A DNA stretch of 21,667 nucleotides from DASVXQ01 sp040414855 (GTDB lineage Bacteria > Actinomycetota > CALGFH01): positions 1-21,667 of the forward strand of contig JBEDUQ010000235.1 of NCBI GenBank assembly GCA_040414855.1, written 5' to 3'. Under the pieces are notes generated by a model, which searched no databases, was not told the DNA's origin, and saw only the letters and a program-made list of their open reading frames with translations. The first letter of the stretch is position 1, and every line of letters begins with the position of its first letter. Positions 7,474 to 14,505 of the stretch are shown in pieces. The position numbers were made by a program, and so were the translations under genes.

Positions 7474-8673
7474 ATGACAGCCTTCAGCTTGAGCGACGAC
7501 CAGCTGCGGCGCATGGCCGAGGTGCGGGCGCTGGCGCGCGAGTCACTCGCCCCGATCGCGGCCGCCGGCCAGCCCGGCAGCGTCAATCGCCAGCTGGTGC
7601 GCGCGCTCGGCGCGCACGGCCTGATCGCGCGGCTGGTCCCGCCCGCCCGCGAGGGCTCCGTGCCGCCGTCCGCGCTCGACCTCTGTCTGCTGCGCGAGTC
7701 GCTGGCGCTCGAGTGCACCGACGCCGAGACCGCGCTCGCGCTCCAGGGGCTCGGCGGCCACCCGATCGCGGCCGCCGCGACCGACGCCACCGCCGCCCGC
7801 TGGCTGCCCGCGATCAGCTCGGGCGAGGCGGTCGCGGCCTTCGCGCTCTCCGAGAGCGCGGCCGGCTCCGACGCCGCCGGGCTGGAGCTGTCGGCCAGTC
7901 CCGACGGCGACGGCTGGCGGCTGCAGGGCGAGAAGTCGTGGATCTCCAACGCCCCGGACGCCGACGTCTACACCGTGTTCGCGCGGACCACCCCGGGCGC
8001 CCGTGCCCGCGGGATCACCGCCTTCGCCGTCCCCGGCGACGCGCCGGGCCTCGGCGGCGAGCGCCTGGAGCTGCTCGCCGGCCACGCCATCGGGCGGCTC
8101 GAGTTCGACGGCGTCCGGGTCGGGCCCGAGCAGGTGCTCGGCGAGGTCGACCGGGGCTTCGGGGTGGCGATGCGCACGCTCGACCGCTACCGGCCGAGCG
8201 TGGGCGCCTTCGCGGTCGGCATGGCCCAGGCCGCGCTGGACGCCGCGATCGCCCACGCGGCCGGGCGGCGGACCTTCGGCAGAACCCTGCGGGAGTTCCA
8301 GGCGGTCTCGCACACCATCGCCGAGATGGCCACGCGCACCGAGGCGGCGCGGCTGCTGGTCTACGCGGCGGCCAGCCGCTACGACGAGTGGGACCAGCGC
8401 AGCCCCGGCGGTCCCGGCGGCCCCGGCGGCCGGCGCGAAAGCGGCGGCTCCGGCCTCGCCGGGATGGCCGCGATGGCCAAGCTGTACGCGACCGAGACCG
8501 CGCAGTGGGTGGTCGACGCGGCCGTGCAGGTCCACGGCGCCAGGGCGCTGGTGCGCGGCCACCCGCTGGAGCATCTGTACCGTGAGGTCCGCGCGCCGCG
8601 GATCTACGAGGGCACCTCGGAGATCCAGCGCACGATCATCGCCCGCGAGCTGTTCGAGGGAGGCCGTGGTTGA
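7474..8673 (+). CDS. Acyl-CoA dehydrogenase (FAD)
   Basis: A 399-residue FAD flavoprotein that oxidises an acyl-CoA to the 2,3-enoyl-CoA. The mixed helical N-domain is followed by the FAD-contact stretch FALSESAAGSDAAG near residue 125 and the SWISNAPDADVYTVFART strand region near 155-172. The C-terminal IYEGTSEIQRTIIARELF carries the catalytic Glu at 379. The length is normal for the family. An unusual Gly/Pro-rich insertion (SPGGPGGPGGRRESGG) sits around 311-325 in the C-terminal helical bundle, made by a GGC/CCC microrepeat. The ATG at 7474 is the first start in frame with the family N-terminus. It is the first gene of a five-gene unit that ends at 11893; the acyl substrate is not evident. 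Confidence 0.93.
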   Translation: MTAFSLSDDQLRRMAEVRALARESLAPIAAAGQPGSVNRQLVRALGAHGLIARLVPPAREGSVPPSALDLCLLRESLALECTDAETALALQGLGGHPIAAAATDATAARWLPAISSGEAVAAFALSESAAGSDAAGLELSASPDGDGWRLQGEKSWISNAPDADVYTVFARTTPGARARGITAFAVPGDAPGLGGERLELLAGHAIGRLEFDGVRVGPEQVLGEVDRGFGVAMRTLDRYRPSVGAFAVGMAQAALDAAIAHAAGRRTFGRTLREFQAVSHTIAEMATRTEAARLLVYAAASRYDEWDQRSPGGPGGPGGRRESGGSGLAGMAAMAKLYATETAQWVVDAAVQVHGARALVRGHPLEHLYREVRAPRIYEGTSEIQRTIIARELFEGGRG

Positions 8674-8677
8674 GGGG

Positions 8678-9514
8678 ATGGCGAGCTTGAGCCCGTTCCG
8701 GGGCTCCGCGCGGCCGACGGACCGCTGGGAGCACTTCCGCTTCGAGGTGGCCGATGGCGTCGCCACGGTCACCTTCGACCGGCCCGAGCGGCTCAACGCG
8801 CTCACCTTCGAGGTCTACGCCGACCTCCGCGACCTGCTCGCCGAGCTACCCCTGCGTGAGGACGCACGGGTGCTGGTGATCACCGGGCGGGGCCGCGGCT
8901 TCTGCTCCGGGGGCGACGTCCACGAGATCATCGGCGCGCTCCAGTCGATGGGGCCGCGCGACCTGCTCGACTTCACCCGCATGACCGGCGCGGTGGTGCA
9001 GCGCATGCGCGAGCTGCCGCTGCCGATCGTGGCGGCCATCAACGGGGTCGCCGCCGGCGCCGGCGCCGTGATCGCGCTGGCCGCCGACTTCCGGGTCCTG
9101 GCCCGCTCGGCCTCGCTCGCCTTCCTGTTCACCAAGGTGGGGCTCGCCGGCGCCGACATGGGCTCCGCCTACCTGCTGCCCAGGCTGGTCGGCCTGGCCA
9201 GGGCCACCGAGCTGCTGCTGCTGGGCGACCGGCTCGACGCCGAGCGGGCCGAGCGGCTCGGCCTGGCCACCCAGGTGGTCGACGACCAGGAGCTGGCCGC
9301 GGCGGCCGCGGCGCTGGCGGGGCGAATGGCGACCGGGCCGACGCTCGCCTACGGCGCCACCAAGGCGCTGCTCTCCCGCGAGCTGGACATGGGCCTGTCG
9401 GGCGCGATCGAGCTGGAGGCGATGACCCAGGCGCTGCTGATGCGCTCGGACGACCACGCCGAGTTCTACCGGGCCTTCACCGAGGGCCGCTCGCCGAACT
9501 GGACCGGCCGGTGA
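8678..9514 (+). CDS. Crotonase-fold (enoyl-CoA hydratase/isomerase family) protein lacking both hydratase glutamates
   Basis: A 278-residue crotonase-superfamily protein. The oxyanion-hole segments are intact: RGFCSGGDV at 73-81 and INGVAAGAGAVIALAAD at 121-137. By alignment with rat enoyl-CoA hydratase (Glu144 in GGGCELA, Glu164 in QPE), the two catalytic glutamates are Val131 and Lys153 here, so classical hydration is unlikely. An Asp160 in GADMGSAYLLPRLVG sits where several isomerase- or hydrolase-type crotonases place an acid. The start is ATG 8678, four bases after the dehydrogenase stop; a GTG at 8666 is in frame and overlaps that gene, with GGGAGG very close to it. The stop overlaps the GTG of the next gene. 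CoA-thioester binding is well supported; the exact reaction is open. Confidence 0.88.
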   Translation: MASLSPFRGSARPTDRWEHFRFEVADGVATVTFDRPERLNALTFEVYADLRDLLAELPLREDARVLVITGRGRGFCSGGDVHEIIGALQSMGPRDLLDFTRMTGAVVQRMRELPLPIVAAINGVAAGAGAVIALAADFRVLARSASLAFLFTKVGLAGADMGSAYLLPRLVGLARATELLLLGDRLDAERAERLGLATQVVDDQELAAAAAALAGRMATGPTLAYGATKALLSRELDMGLSGAIELEAMTQALLMRSDDHAEFYRAFTEGRSPNWTGR

Positions 9515-9960
9515 CCGCCGGCGACGTCGGCGGTGGCGAGCCCACCGCGGCCGCGCCCACGCCGCACCGGATCGTCGAGGCGGCCGGGCTGGCGCCGGCG
9601 TCCGGGTACGCGCACGCGGTGGTGGCCGCGCCCGGCCGCACCGTCTACCTCGGCGGCCAGATCGGCATGGACGCCAGCGGCCGGGTCGCGGCCACCGACC
9701 TGGTCGGCCAGCTCGACCTCGCGCTCGCGAACCTGGTCACCGCGCTGCGAGCCGCCGGCGGGGAGCCGTCCCACCTGGTCTGGATGCAGATCTTCGTCAC
9801 CGACGCCGCCGCCTACCGCGCCGCGCTGCCCGAGCTCGGGCGCGCCTGGCGCCGCCACCTCGGCCGCCACTACGTCGCGACCGCGCTGCTCGAGGTCAAG
9901 GGCCTGTTCGACGCGGAGGCGATGGTCGAAGTGATGGGCATGGCGGTGATCCCCGAGTAG
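9511..9960 (+). CDS. RidA/YjgF/UK114-family protein without the catalytic arginine
   Basis: A 149-residue protein of the Rid family. The family pattern is visible in VYLGGQIGMDASGRV (45-59), the long helix QLDLALANLVTALRAAGG, and VWMQIFVTDAAAYRAALPE. In E. coli RidA, Arg105 (ARSCVEV) is needed for enamine/imine hydrolysis; here the matching stretch is ATALLEV and the position is Thr124, while the later glutamates (128, 140) are kept. It therefore belongs with the Rid subgroups that lack the arginine, whose roles are mostly unknown. The GTG start at 9511 overlaps the crotonase stop in a GTGA junction, so translation is coupled. Position between two acyl-CoA dehydrogenases suggests a pathway-specific role with CoA-linked or ring-derived intermediates rather than general imine clean-up. 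Confidence 0.9.
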   Translation: MTAGDVGGGEPTAAAPTPHRIVEAAGLAPASGYAHAVVAAPGRTVYLGGQIGMDASGRVAATDLVGQLDLALANLVTALRAAGGEPSHLVWMQIFVTDAAAYRAALPELGRAWRRHLGRHYVATALLEVKGLFDAEAMVEVMGMAVIPE

Positions 9961-9995
9961 GGTTGAAGCGGGCTTTTGACCAGGAGGGAACCACC

Positions 9996-11174
9996 ATGAG
10001 CGCCACGCCGAACCCGCTGGACTTCCTCGCCATCGACCGGCTGCTCAGCGACGAGGAGCGGCTGATCAGGGACACCGTCCGCGCCTTCGTCCGGGACAAG
10101 GTGCTGCCCGAGATCGCCGGCTGGTTCGAGCGCGGCGAGCTGCCGCGCGAGCTGGCCAAGGAGCTGGGCGCGCTGGGCCTGCTCGGCATGCACCTGGAGG
10201 GCTACGGCTGCGCCGGCACGAACGCGGTCAGCTACGGCCTGGCCACGCTGGAGCTGGAGGCCGGCGACAGCGGCGTGCGCAGCATGGTCTCGGTGCAGGG
10301 GTCGCTGGCGATGTTCCCGATCCACCGCTTCGGCTCCGACGAGCAGAAGCGGGAGTGGCTGCCGCGCATGGCCACCGGCGAAGCGCTCGGCTGCTTCGGG
10401 CTCACCGAGCCCGACTTCGGGTCCAACCCCGCCGGAATGCGCAGCAGCGCCCGGCGCGACGGGCCCGACTGGATCCTGGACGGCACCAAGATGTGGATCA
10501 CCAACGGCGGCATCGCCGACATCGCGGTGGTCTGGGCCCGCACCGAGGAGGGGATCCGCGGCTTCCTGGTGCCGCGCGGCACCCCCGGCTTCAGCACCCG
10601 CGACATCGAGCGGAAGCTGAGCCTGCGCGCCTCGGTCACCTCCGAGCTGATCCTCGAGGGCTGCCGGCTGCCCGAGTCGGCCGTCCTGCCCGGCGTCACC
10701 GGCATGCGTGGGCCGCTGTCGTGCCTGAGCGAAGCCCGCTACGGGATCTGCTGGGGCTCGATGGGCGCCGCCCGCGCCTGCTTCGAGGCCGCCCTGGAGT
10801 ACTCCAAGACCCGCGTCCAGTTCGACCGGCCGATCGGCGGCTTCCAGCTCACCCAGGCCAAGCTGGCCGACATGGTGACCGAGCTGTCCAAGGGGCAGCT
10901 GCTGGCGCTGCACCTGGGCCGCATGAAGGACGAGGGCGTGCTCCGGCCCGAGCAGGTGAGCATGGGCAAGATGAACAACGTCCGCGAGGCGATCGAGATC
11001 GCGCGGACCGCGCGGACCATCCTCGGCGCCAACGGCGTCACCCTCGAGTACCCGGTGATCCGCCACATGAACAACCTCGAGTCGGTGCTGACCTACGAGG
11101 GCACCAACGAGGTCCACACGCTGGTGCTCGGCCAGGCGCTGACCGGCATCAGCGCCTTCAGCTCGCCCTCGTGA
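9996..11174 (+). CDS. gcdH: Glutaryl-CoA dehydrogenase-like acyl-CoA dehydrogenase
   Basis: A 392-residue acyl-CoA dehydrogenase matching the glutaryl-CoA dehydrogenase subfamily, which oxidises and decarboxylates glutaryl-CoA to crotonyl-CoA in lysine, tryptophan and aromatic-acid breakdown. Subfamily marks are GVRSMVSVQGSL with Arg95 (the carboxylate-binding arginine), GCFGLTEPDFGSNP, KMWITNG, FSTRDIERKLSLRASVT, ARYGICWG and the C-terminal NLESVLTYEGTNEVH, with the Tyr-Glu pair at 367-368 including the catalytic base. The start is ATG 9996 with AGGAGGG eight bases upstream; an earlier in-frame start adds only 11 unlikely residues. It lies 35 bases after the RidA gene and overlaps the next gene by GTGA. 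Close relatives acting on other dicarboxylyl-CoAs cannot be excluded. Confidence 0.92.
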   Translation: MSATPNPLDFLAIDRLLSDEERLIRDTVRAFVRDKVLPEIAGWFERGELPRELAKELGALGLLGMHLEGYGCAGTNAVSYGLATLELEAGDSGVRSMVSVQGSLAMFPIHRFGSDEQKREWLPRMATGEALGCFGLTEPDFGSNPAGMRSSARRDGPDWILDGTKMWITNGGIADIAVVWARTEEGIRGFLVPRGTPGFSTRDIERKLSLRASVTSELILEGCRLPESAVLPGVTGMRGPLSCLSEARYGICWGSMGAARACFEAALEYSKTRVQFDRPIGGFQLTQAKLADMVTELSKGQLLALHLGRMKDEGVLRPEQVSMGKMNNVREAIEIARTARTILGANGVTLEYPVIRHMNNLESVLTYEGTNEVHTLVLGQALTGISAFSSPS

Positions 11175-11893
11175 GCGCCGGCGAGCTGCTGGTCGCCGGG
11201 GGCACCGTCGCGGTCGCCGCCTGCGTACAGGGAGCGGTCGGCTTCGGTCTCAGCCTGCTGGCGGTCCCGATCCTGCTGATGGTCGACCCCGCGCTGGTCC
11301 CCGTGCCGCTGATCGTGGCCTCGCTGACCATCAACATCGGCAACAGCTACCGCAACCGCGGCGGGATCGACCGGGGCGTGCGCTGGTGCCTGATCGGCAG
11401 CGTGCCCGGCACAGTGCTCGGCGCCTACGCGATCGCGACCCTCCCGCAGCGGCCGCTGTCGATCACCTTCGGCGTGCTGGTGCTGGCCGCGGTCGCGGTC
11501 AGCGCCGCCGGTCTCGAGGTCGCGCCCACCACCCGCAGCCTGCTCGCCGCCGGGCTGATCTCGGGCTTCACCGGCACGGCCAGCTCGATCGGGGGCCCGC
11601 CGATCGCGCTCATGTACCAGCGGGCGCACGGCTCGATCGTGCGCGGCACCCTGGCGCTGTACTTCCTGATCGGCTCGGTGCTCTCGCTGGTGACCCTGGG
11701 GCTGTTCGGCAAGCTCGGCGCCCAGCAGCTCGCCGAGTCCGCCCTGCTGGCCCCGTTCATCCTGCTCGGCTTCGCCTGCTCAGGGCCGGCCGCCAGGGTC
11801 CTGGACCGCGGCCGCACCCGCGAGGCGGTGCTGCTGGTGTCCGCGCTCTCCGCGATCGTGCTGATCGTCGACCAGCTCTTGACCCGAGCGTAG
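11171..11893 (+). CDS. TauE/SafE-family (sulfite exporter-like) membrane protein
   Basis: A 240-residue integral membrane protein of the TauE/SafE type, proposed to move small organic or sulfur-containing anions. The first half opens with VQGAVGFGLSLLAVPILLM, the family's G-x-GFG signature, and the second half carries the matching GLISGFTGTASSIGGPPIALMY; the two halves form the inverted-repeat architecture with about 8 hydrophobic segments. It starts at a GTG that overlaps the stop of the glutaryl-CoA dehydrogenase gene (GTGA), so it is made with the catabolic enzymes. An import or export role for a substrate or waste product of the pathway is likely but unproven. Ten bases separate it from the convergent SDR gene, and no clear terminator hairpin is visible there. 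Confidence 0.9.
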   Translation: MSAGELLVAGGTVAVAACVQGAVGFGLSLLAVPILLMVDPALVPVPLIVASLTINIGNSYRNRGGIDRGVRWCLIGSVPGTVLGAYAIATLPQRPLSITFGVLVLAAVAVSAAGLEVAPTTRSLLAAGLISGFTGTASSIGGPPIALMYQRAHGSIVRGTLALYFLIGSVLSLVTLGLFGKLGAQQLAESALLAPFILLGFACSGPAARVLDRGRTREAVLLVSALSAIVLIVDQLLTRA

Positions 11894-11903
11894 AACCCGG
11901 CCG

Positions 11904-12686
11904 TCAGCCGACCGCGGTCATGCCGCCGTCGACGACCAGGTAGGTGCCGTGCACGTAGGCGGCCTCGTCACAGAGCAGGAATCGCACCGCCTTGGCGATG
12001 TCGTGCGGCTCGGCGACCCGGCCGAGCGGCACCCGCTGCTCGATCGCCTGGCGGGCCCCGGGCGCGGCCAGCAGCGGCGCGAGCATCGGCGTGTCGACCG
12101 CGCCGGGGCAGACCGCGTTGACGCGGATGCCGTCGAAGCCCAGCGAGTGCGCCATCGCCCTGGTCAGGCCCAGCAGGCCGGCCTTGGAGGCGCAGTAGGC
12201 GGGGAGCGCGCCGTGCCCGACCAGGGCCTCGACCGAGGAGATGCTCACCACCGCCGCCCCGGGCCCGGAGGCGCGCAGCGCCGGCAGCAGCGCGCGCACC
12301 AGGAACCCGGCCGCGCGCAGGTTGACGTCGACTACGCTCCCCCAGCTCAGCTCGTCGAGGTCGTCGACCGGTCCGGGCAGGCCGACGCCGGCGGCGTGCA
12401 CCAGACCGCCGACGCTGGGCAGCGCCGCGGTGGTCGCGGCGGCCGCGGCCTCGATCGCGGCGCGGTCGGCGACGTCGACGGCGAACGCGTGGCTGGCGAC
12501 GCCGTGCAGCTCGGCGCAGCGCTTGGCCGTCTCGGCGGCGCCCTCGGCGTTGACGTCCCAGACCGCCACGGGCCGCCCGACCTCGGCGAGGGCCAGGCAG
12601 GTCGCGCGGCCGATGCCGCTGGCGCCGCCGGTCACCACCACCCCGGTCGCCGGCGAGCCGAGCCCGCCGATGGTGCTGGTCCGCAT
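11904..12686 (-). CDS. SDR-family NAD-dependent oxidoreductase
   Basis: A 260-residue classical short-chain dehydrogenase. TGGASGIG at 19-26 is the cofactor glycine motif, Asp44 after strand 2 (VAVWDVN) points to NAD rather than NADP, and HAAG at 97-100 replaces the usual NNAG. Asn122, Ser151, Tyr164 and Lys168 (YCASK) complete the catalytic set. The ending YVHGTYLVVDGGMTAVG is standard. The start is ATG 12686, with a strong AGGAGGAGG six bases upstream; the longer reading to 12737 has no such support. It faces the five-gene acyl-CoA operon tail to tail. A hydroxyacyl-CoA or alicyclic alcohol substrate from that pathway is a fair guess, but the substrate is not readable from the sequence. Confidence 0.93.
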   Translation of the reverse strand: MRTSTIGGLGSPATGVVVTGGASGIGRATCLALAEVGRPVAVWDVNAEGAAETAKRCAELHGVASHAFAVDVADRAAIEAAAAATTAALPSVGGLVHAAGVGLPGPVDDLDELSWGSVVDVNLRAAGFLVRALLPALRASGPGAAVVSISSVEALVGHGALPAYCASKAGLLGLTRAMAHSLGFDGIRVNAVCPGAVDTPMLAPLLAAPGARQAIEQRVPLGRVAEPHDIAKAVRFLLCDEAAYVHGTYLVVDGGMTAVG

Positions 12687-12739
12687 CGCGCCTCCTCCTG
12701 GTCGCAGCCGAGCTTCGATCACGCCCACCCGTCCCATTA

Positions 12740-12883
12740 GGCCACGACTTCCCGGATCGGCGGACCTGTGCTCGCTACCTCGCCGGCCGCGGCCTGGCCG
12801 CGGTGTCGGTGGCGATCGACCCGGCCCCGTTCAGGGGCGTCGTCCCGCTGCCGATCTCGTCGCTGAAGTCGGCGTTCCCTTGA
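12740..12883 (+). pseudogene. Decayed alpha/beta-hydrolase fragment
   Basis: Frame 12740-12883 reads GHDFPDRRTCARYLAGRG, then LAAVSVAIDPAPFRGVVPLP and ISSLKSAFP before a TGA at 12881. The segment from YLAGRG on closely matches an internal stretch of alpha/beta hydrolases, whose typical form is GHSFGG...LAGRGLAAV-x-IDPAPxKGVLPLPxSxLKxAFPVL. The nucleophile elbow is damaged (GHD instead of GHS), there is no start region, and the frame stops exactly where the family continues. About 48 codons remain, wedged between the SDR start and the DUF5996 gene. It is a relic of a lost gene and is not expected to make a protein. Confidence 0.7.
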
Positions 12884-12901
12884 AGCTTCACCAGGAGGGC
12901 T

Positions 12902-13843
12902 ATGGAGCTGTTCCCACCGATCCCTCTGGACTCGTGGCGGGACACCAAGGAGACCCTCCATCGCTTCTGTCAGGTGGTGGGCAAGATCCGCCTGGCCGCG
13001 GGCGTCCGGCGCAACCACTGGTGGAACGCGCCGTTCCACCTGACGGGTCGCGGCATCACCAGCCGCCCGATGGGCCAGGCCGACGGCAACCCGATCTTCA
13101 CCATCGACTTCGACTACGTCGACCACCTGCTTCGGGTCCAGACCCTCGACGGCATGGTGGTGTTCCGGCTGGAAGGGCAGTCGGTCGCTTCGTTCTACCG
13201 GGAGACCCTGGACGCGCTGGGCGAGCTCGGGGTCGAGGTCGACATCGCCATCCCGACGCCGTTCGACCTCCCGGACGCCGGCCGCCCGTTCGCCGAGGAC
13301 ACCGAGCACGCCGGCTACGACCGCGCCTGGGCCGAGCGCTACTGGACGGTGCTGAGCCAGGTCAACCTGGTGCTCGAGGAGTTCGCGGCCCGGTTCTCCG
13401 GCAAGGTGAGCCCGGTGCACCATTTCTGGCACACCTTCGACATCGCCCACACCCGCTTCTCGGACCGCAGGGTCGACCAGCCGCCAAGCGCCGACCCGGT
13501 GACCCGCGAGGCTTACTCCCGCGAGGTGATCAGCTTCGGGTTCTGGTTCGGCGACGACCAGTTCCCGGAGCCGGCGTTCTACTCCTACACGGCGCCGGAG
13601 CCGGCCGGGCTGGCGGCCGAACCCCTCTCGCCGACGGCTGCGACCTGGATGCCCCGCAACGGCGGCCACCTGGCCGTCCTGCGCTACGAGGACGCCCGCG
13701 CCGAAGCGGACCCGCGCGTGGCGGTGCTCGGCTTCTACGAGAGCGCCTACCAGGCCGGTTCGCGCCTGGCCGGCTGGGACGTCGCCGGGCTCGCCAGCCC
13801 GGGCGGGATCACCGACCCGGTCCTCCTCGGCCAGCGGGACTGA
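12902..13843 (+). CDS. DUF5996-family protein
   Basis: A 313-residue soluble protein that matches the DUF5996 family, which is common in actinobacteria and has no known function. Recognisable parts are RFCQVVGKIRLAAGVRRNHWWNAPFHLTGRG near 21-51, TIDFDYVDHLLRVQTLDG, PVHHFWHTFDIAHTRFSDRR near 177-196 with its His/Trp/Asp-rich core, and ISFGFWFGDDQFPEPAFYSYTAPEP. The clustered His and aromatic residues suggest a small-molecule or metal pocket, but this is inference. There is no signal peptide or membrane segment. The ATG at 12902 has AGGAGGG directly upstream at good spacing. It directly follows the hydrolase relic and stands alone, since the next gene runs the other way. Confidence 0.87.
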   Translation: MELFPPIPLDSWRDTKETLHRFCQVVGKIRLAAGVRRNHWWNAPFHLTGRGITSRPMGQADGNPIFTIDFDYVDHLLRVQTLDGMVVFRLEGQSVASFYRETLDALGELGVEVDIAIPTPFDLPDAGRPFAEDTEHAGYDRAWAERYWTVLSQVNLVLEEFAARFSGKVSPVHHFWHTFDIAHTRFSDRRVDQPPSADPVTREAYSREVISFGFWFGDDQFPEPAFYSYTAPEPAGLAAEPLSPTAATWMPRNGGHLAVLRYEDARAEADPRVAVLGFYESAYQAGSRLAGWDVAGLASPGGITDPVLLGQRD

Positions 13844-13880
13844 AGGGCCGGGGCCGCGGAGGCCGCTGGCCGTGTGCGGG

Positions 13881-14183
13881 CTATCGGCCGCGGTCGAGCG
13901 GCGGTCGCCACGGCTGGACCGGCTTGGCGCGCGGCTCCAGGGTGGAACGCCACCTGCGGGCGCGCGCCCAGAGGTCCCCGTTCGCCCCCGGAAGGTCGGT
14001 CACCTCGTCGAGCAGCACCAGCAGCTCCGGGAGCTGGCTCGGCTCGACACCGATGGTGAGCTGGTACCGCCAGAAGGTGACCGACTCGGCGAACCTGGTG
14101 TCCTGGGCCGCGGCGGACTCGATCTCGGTGAACAGCGCGACGAGCTGGACCTGCTCCGACCGGTCGATTGCGGACTTCACCAT
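13881..14183 (-). CDS. Small protein of unknown function (about 100 residues)
   Basis: I do not recognise this family. The reading frame shows almost exclusively G or C at third codon positions, as the clear genes do, and its amino-acid make-up (Glu, Ile, Phe, Thr, Leu) is normal, while the opposite strand gives Arg/Pro-rich text. It is probably all-helical: SEQVQLVALFTEIESAA, then FAESVTFWRYQL, then LPELLVLLDEVTDLPGANGDLWARARRWRSTLEP, with no signal peptide or membrane segment. The start used is ATG 14183, with GAGGG 11 bases upstream; a TTG at 14201 would add six residues. It ends 37 bases from the convergent DUF5996 gene. A possible imperfect GC-rich hairpin (CCGCGG at 13854 and 13888) lies between the two. 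Confidence 0.72.
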   Translation of the reverse strand: MVKSAIDRSEQVQLVALFTEIESAAAQDTRFAESVTFWRYQLTIGVEPSQLPELLVLLDEVTDLPGANGDLWARARRWRSTLEPRAKPVQPWRPPLDRGR

Positions 14184-14505
14184 GACGACCAATGCCCTCA
14201 ACGTGATCTTCAGGCCGACGACGCATCGAGGCTAGGAAGCACCTTCGGCCGTGTCAACCGCAACCGGCGGTGAGCGCGCTCTCGAGGGTGATTCGCCGGG
14301 ATCCCGGCCCCGACCCCCAGACCAGGACCGGGATCGACCGGCGCGCCTGACGGGTGGAACGCCGTCAGGTCGCCAGAGCCCTCATTCATGTCCGGTCGAA
14401 CATGACAAGAAGCTCTATTTCCCACCCGTTCGCTGGCTACCCGCCCATCAGAGGCGTTTAACCTCGCCTCCATTCACTCCTGGAGCGGTAGAGCCGTGGA
14501 CTACC
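14184..14505 (+). promoter_or_regulatory. Non-coding control region upstream of the AraC-type gene, with three inverted repeats
   Basis: This 322-base stretch has no coding bias in any frame; the upstream in-frame extension of the AraC gene through it has AT-rich third positions. It holds three dyads. One is a perfect 14-bp palindrome, GCCGGGATCCCGGC (14295-14308). The second is CCTGACGG/CCGTCAGG, eight-base arms with an eight-base spacer (14346-14369). The third is TCATGT/ACATGA, six-base arms with an eight-base spacer (14386-14405). The last two are spaced like repressor or AraC-family sites. The region is AT-richer towards the AraC start. A terminator role for the middle dyad is less likely because no T run follows. 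Confidence 0.6.

Noticed and set aside
13854..13893. GC-rich dyad (CCGCGG twice) between DUF5996 and the small opposite gene as a bidirectional terminator
   Set aside because: Pairing needs a bulge and there is no T run on either strand; in DNA this GC-rich such pairings are common by chance.
14251..14505. 85-residue N-terminal extension of the AraC-type protein
   Set aside because: Third codon positions are AT-rich, the residues are low-quality Pro/Arg/Ser text and three dyads lie inside; coding bias begins at 14506.
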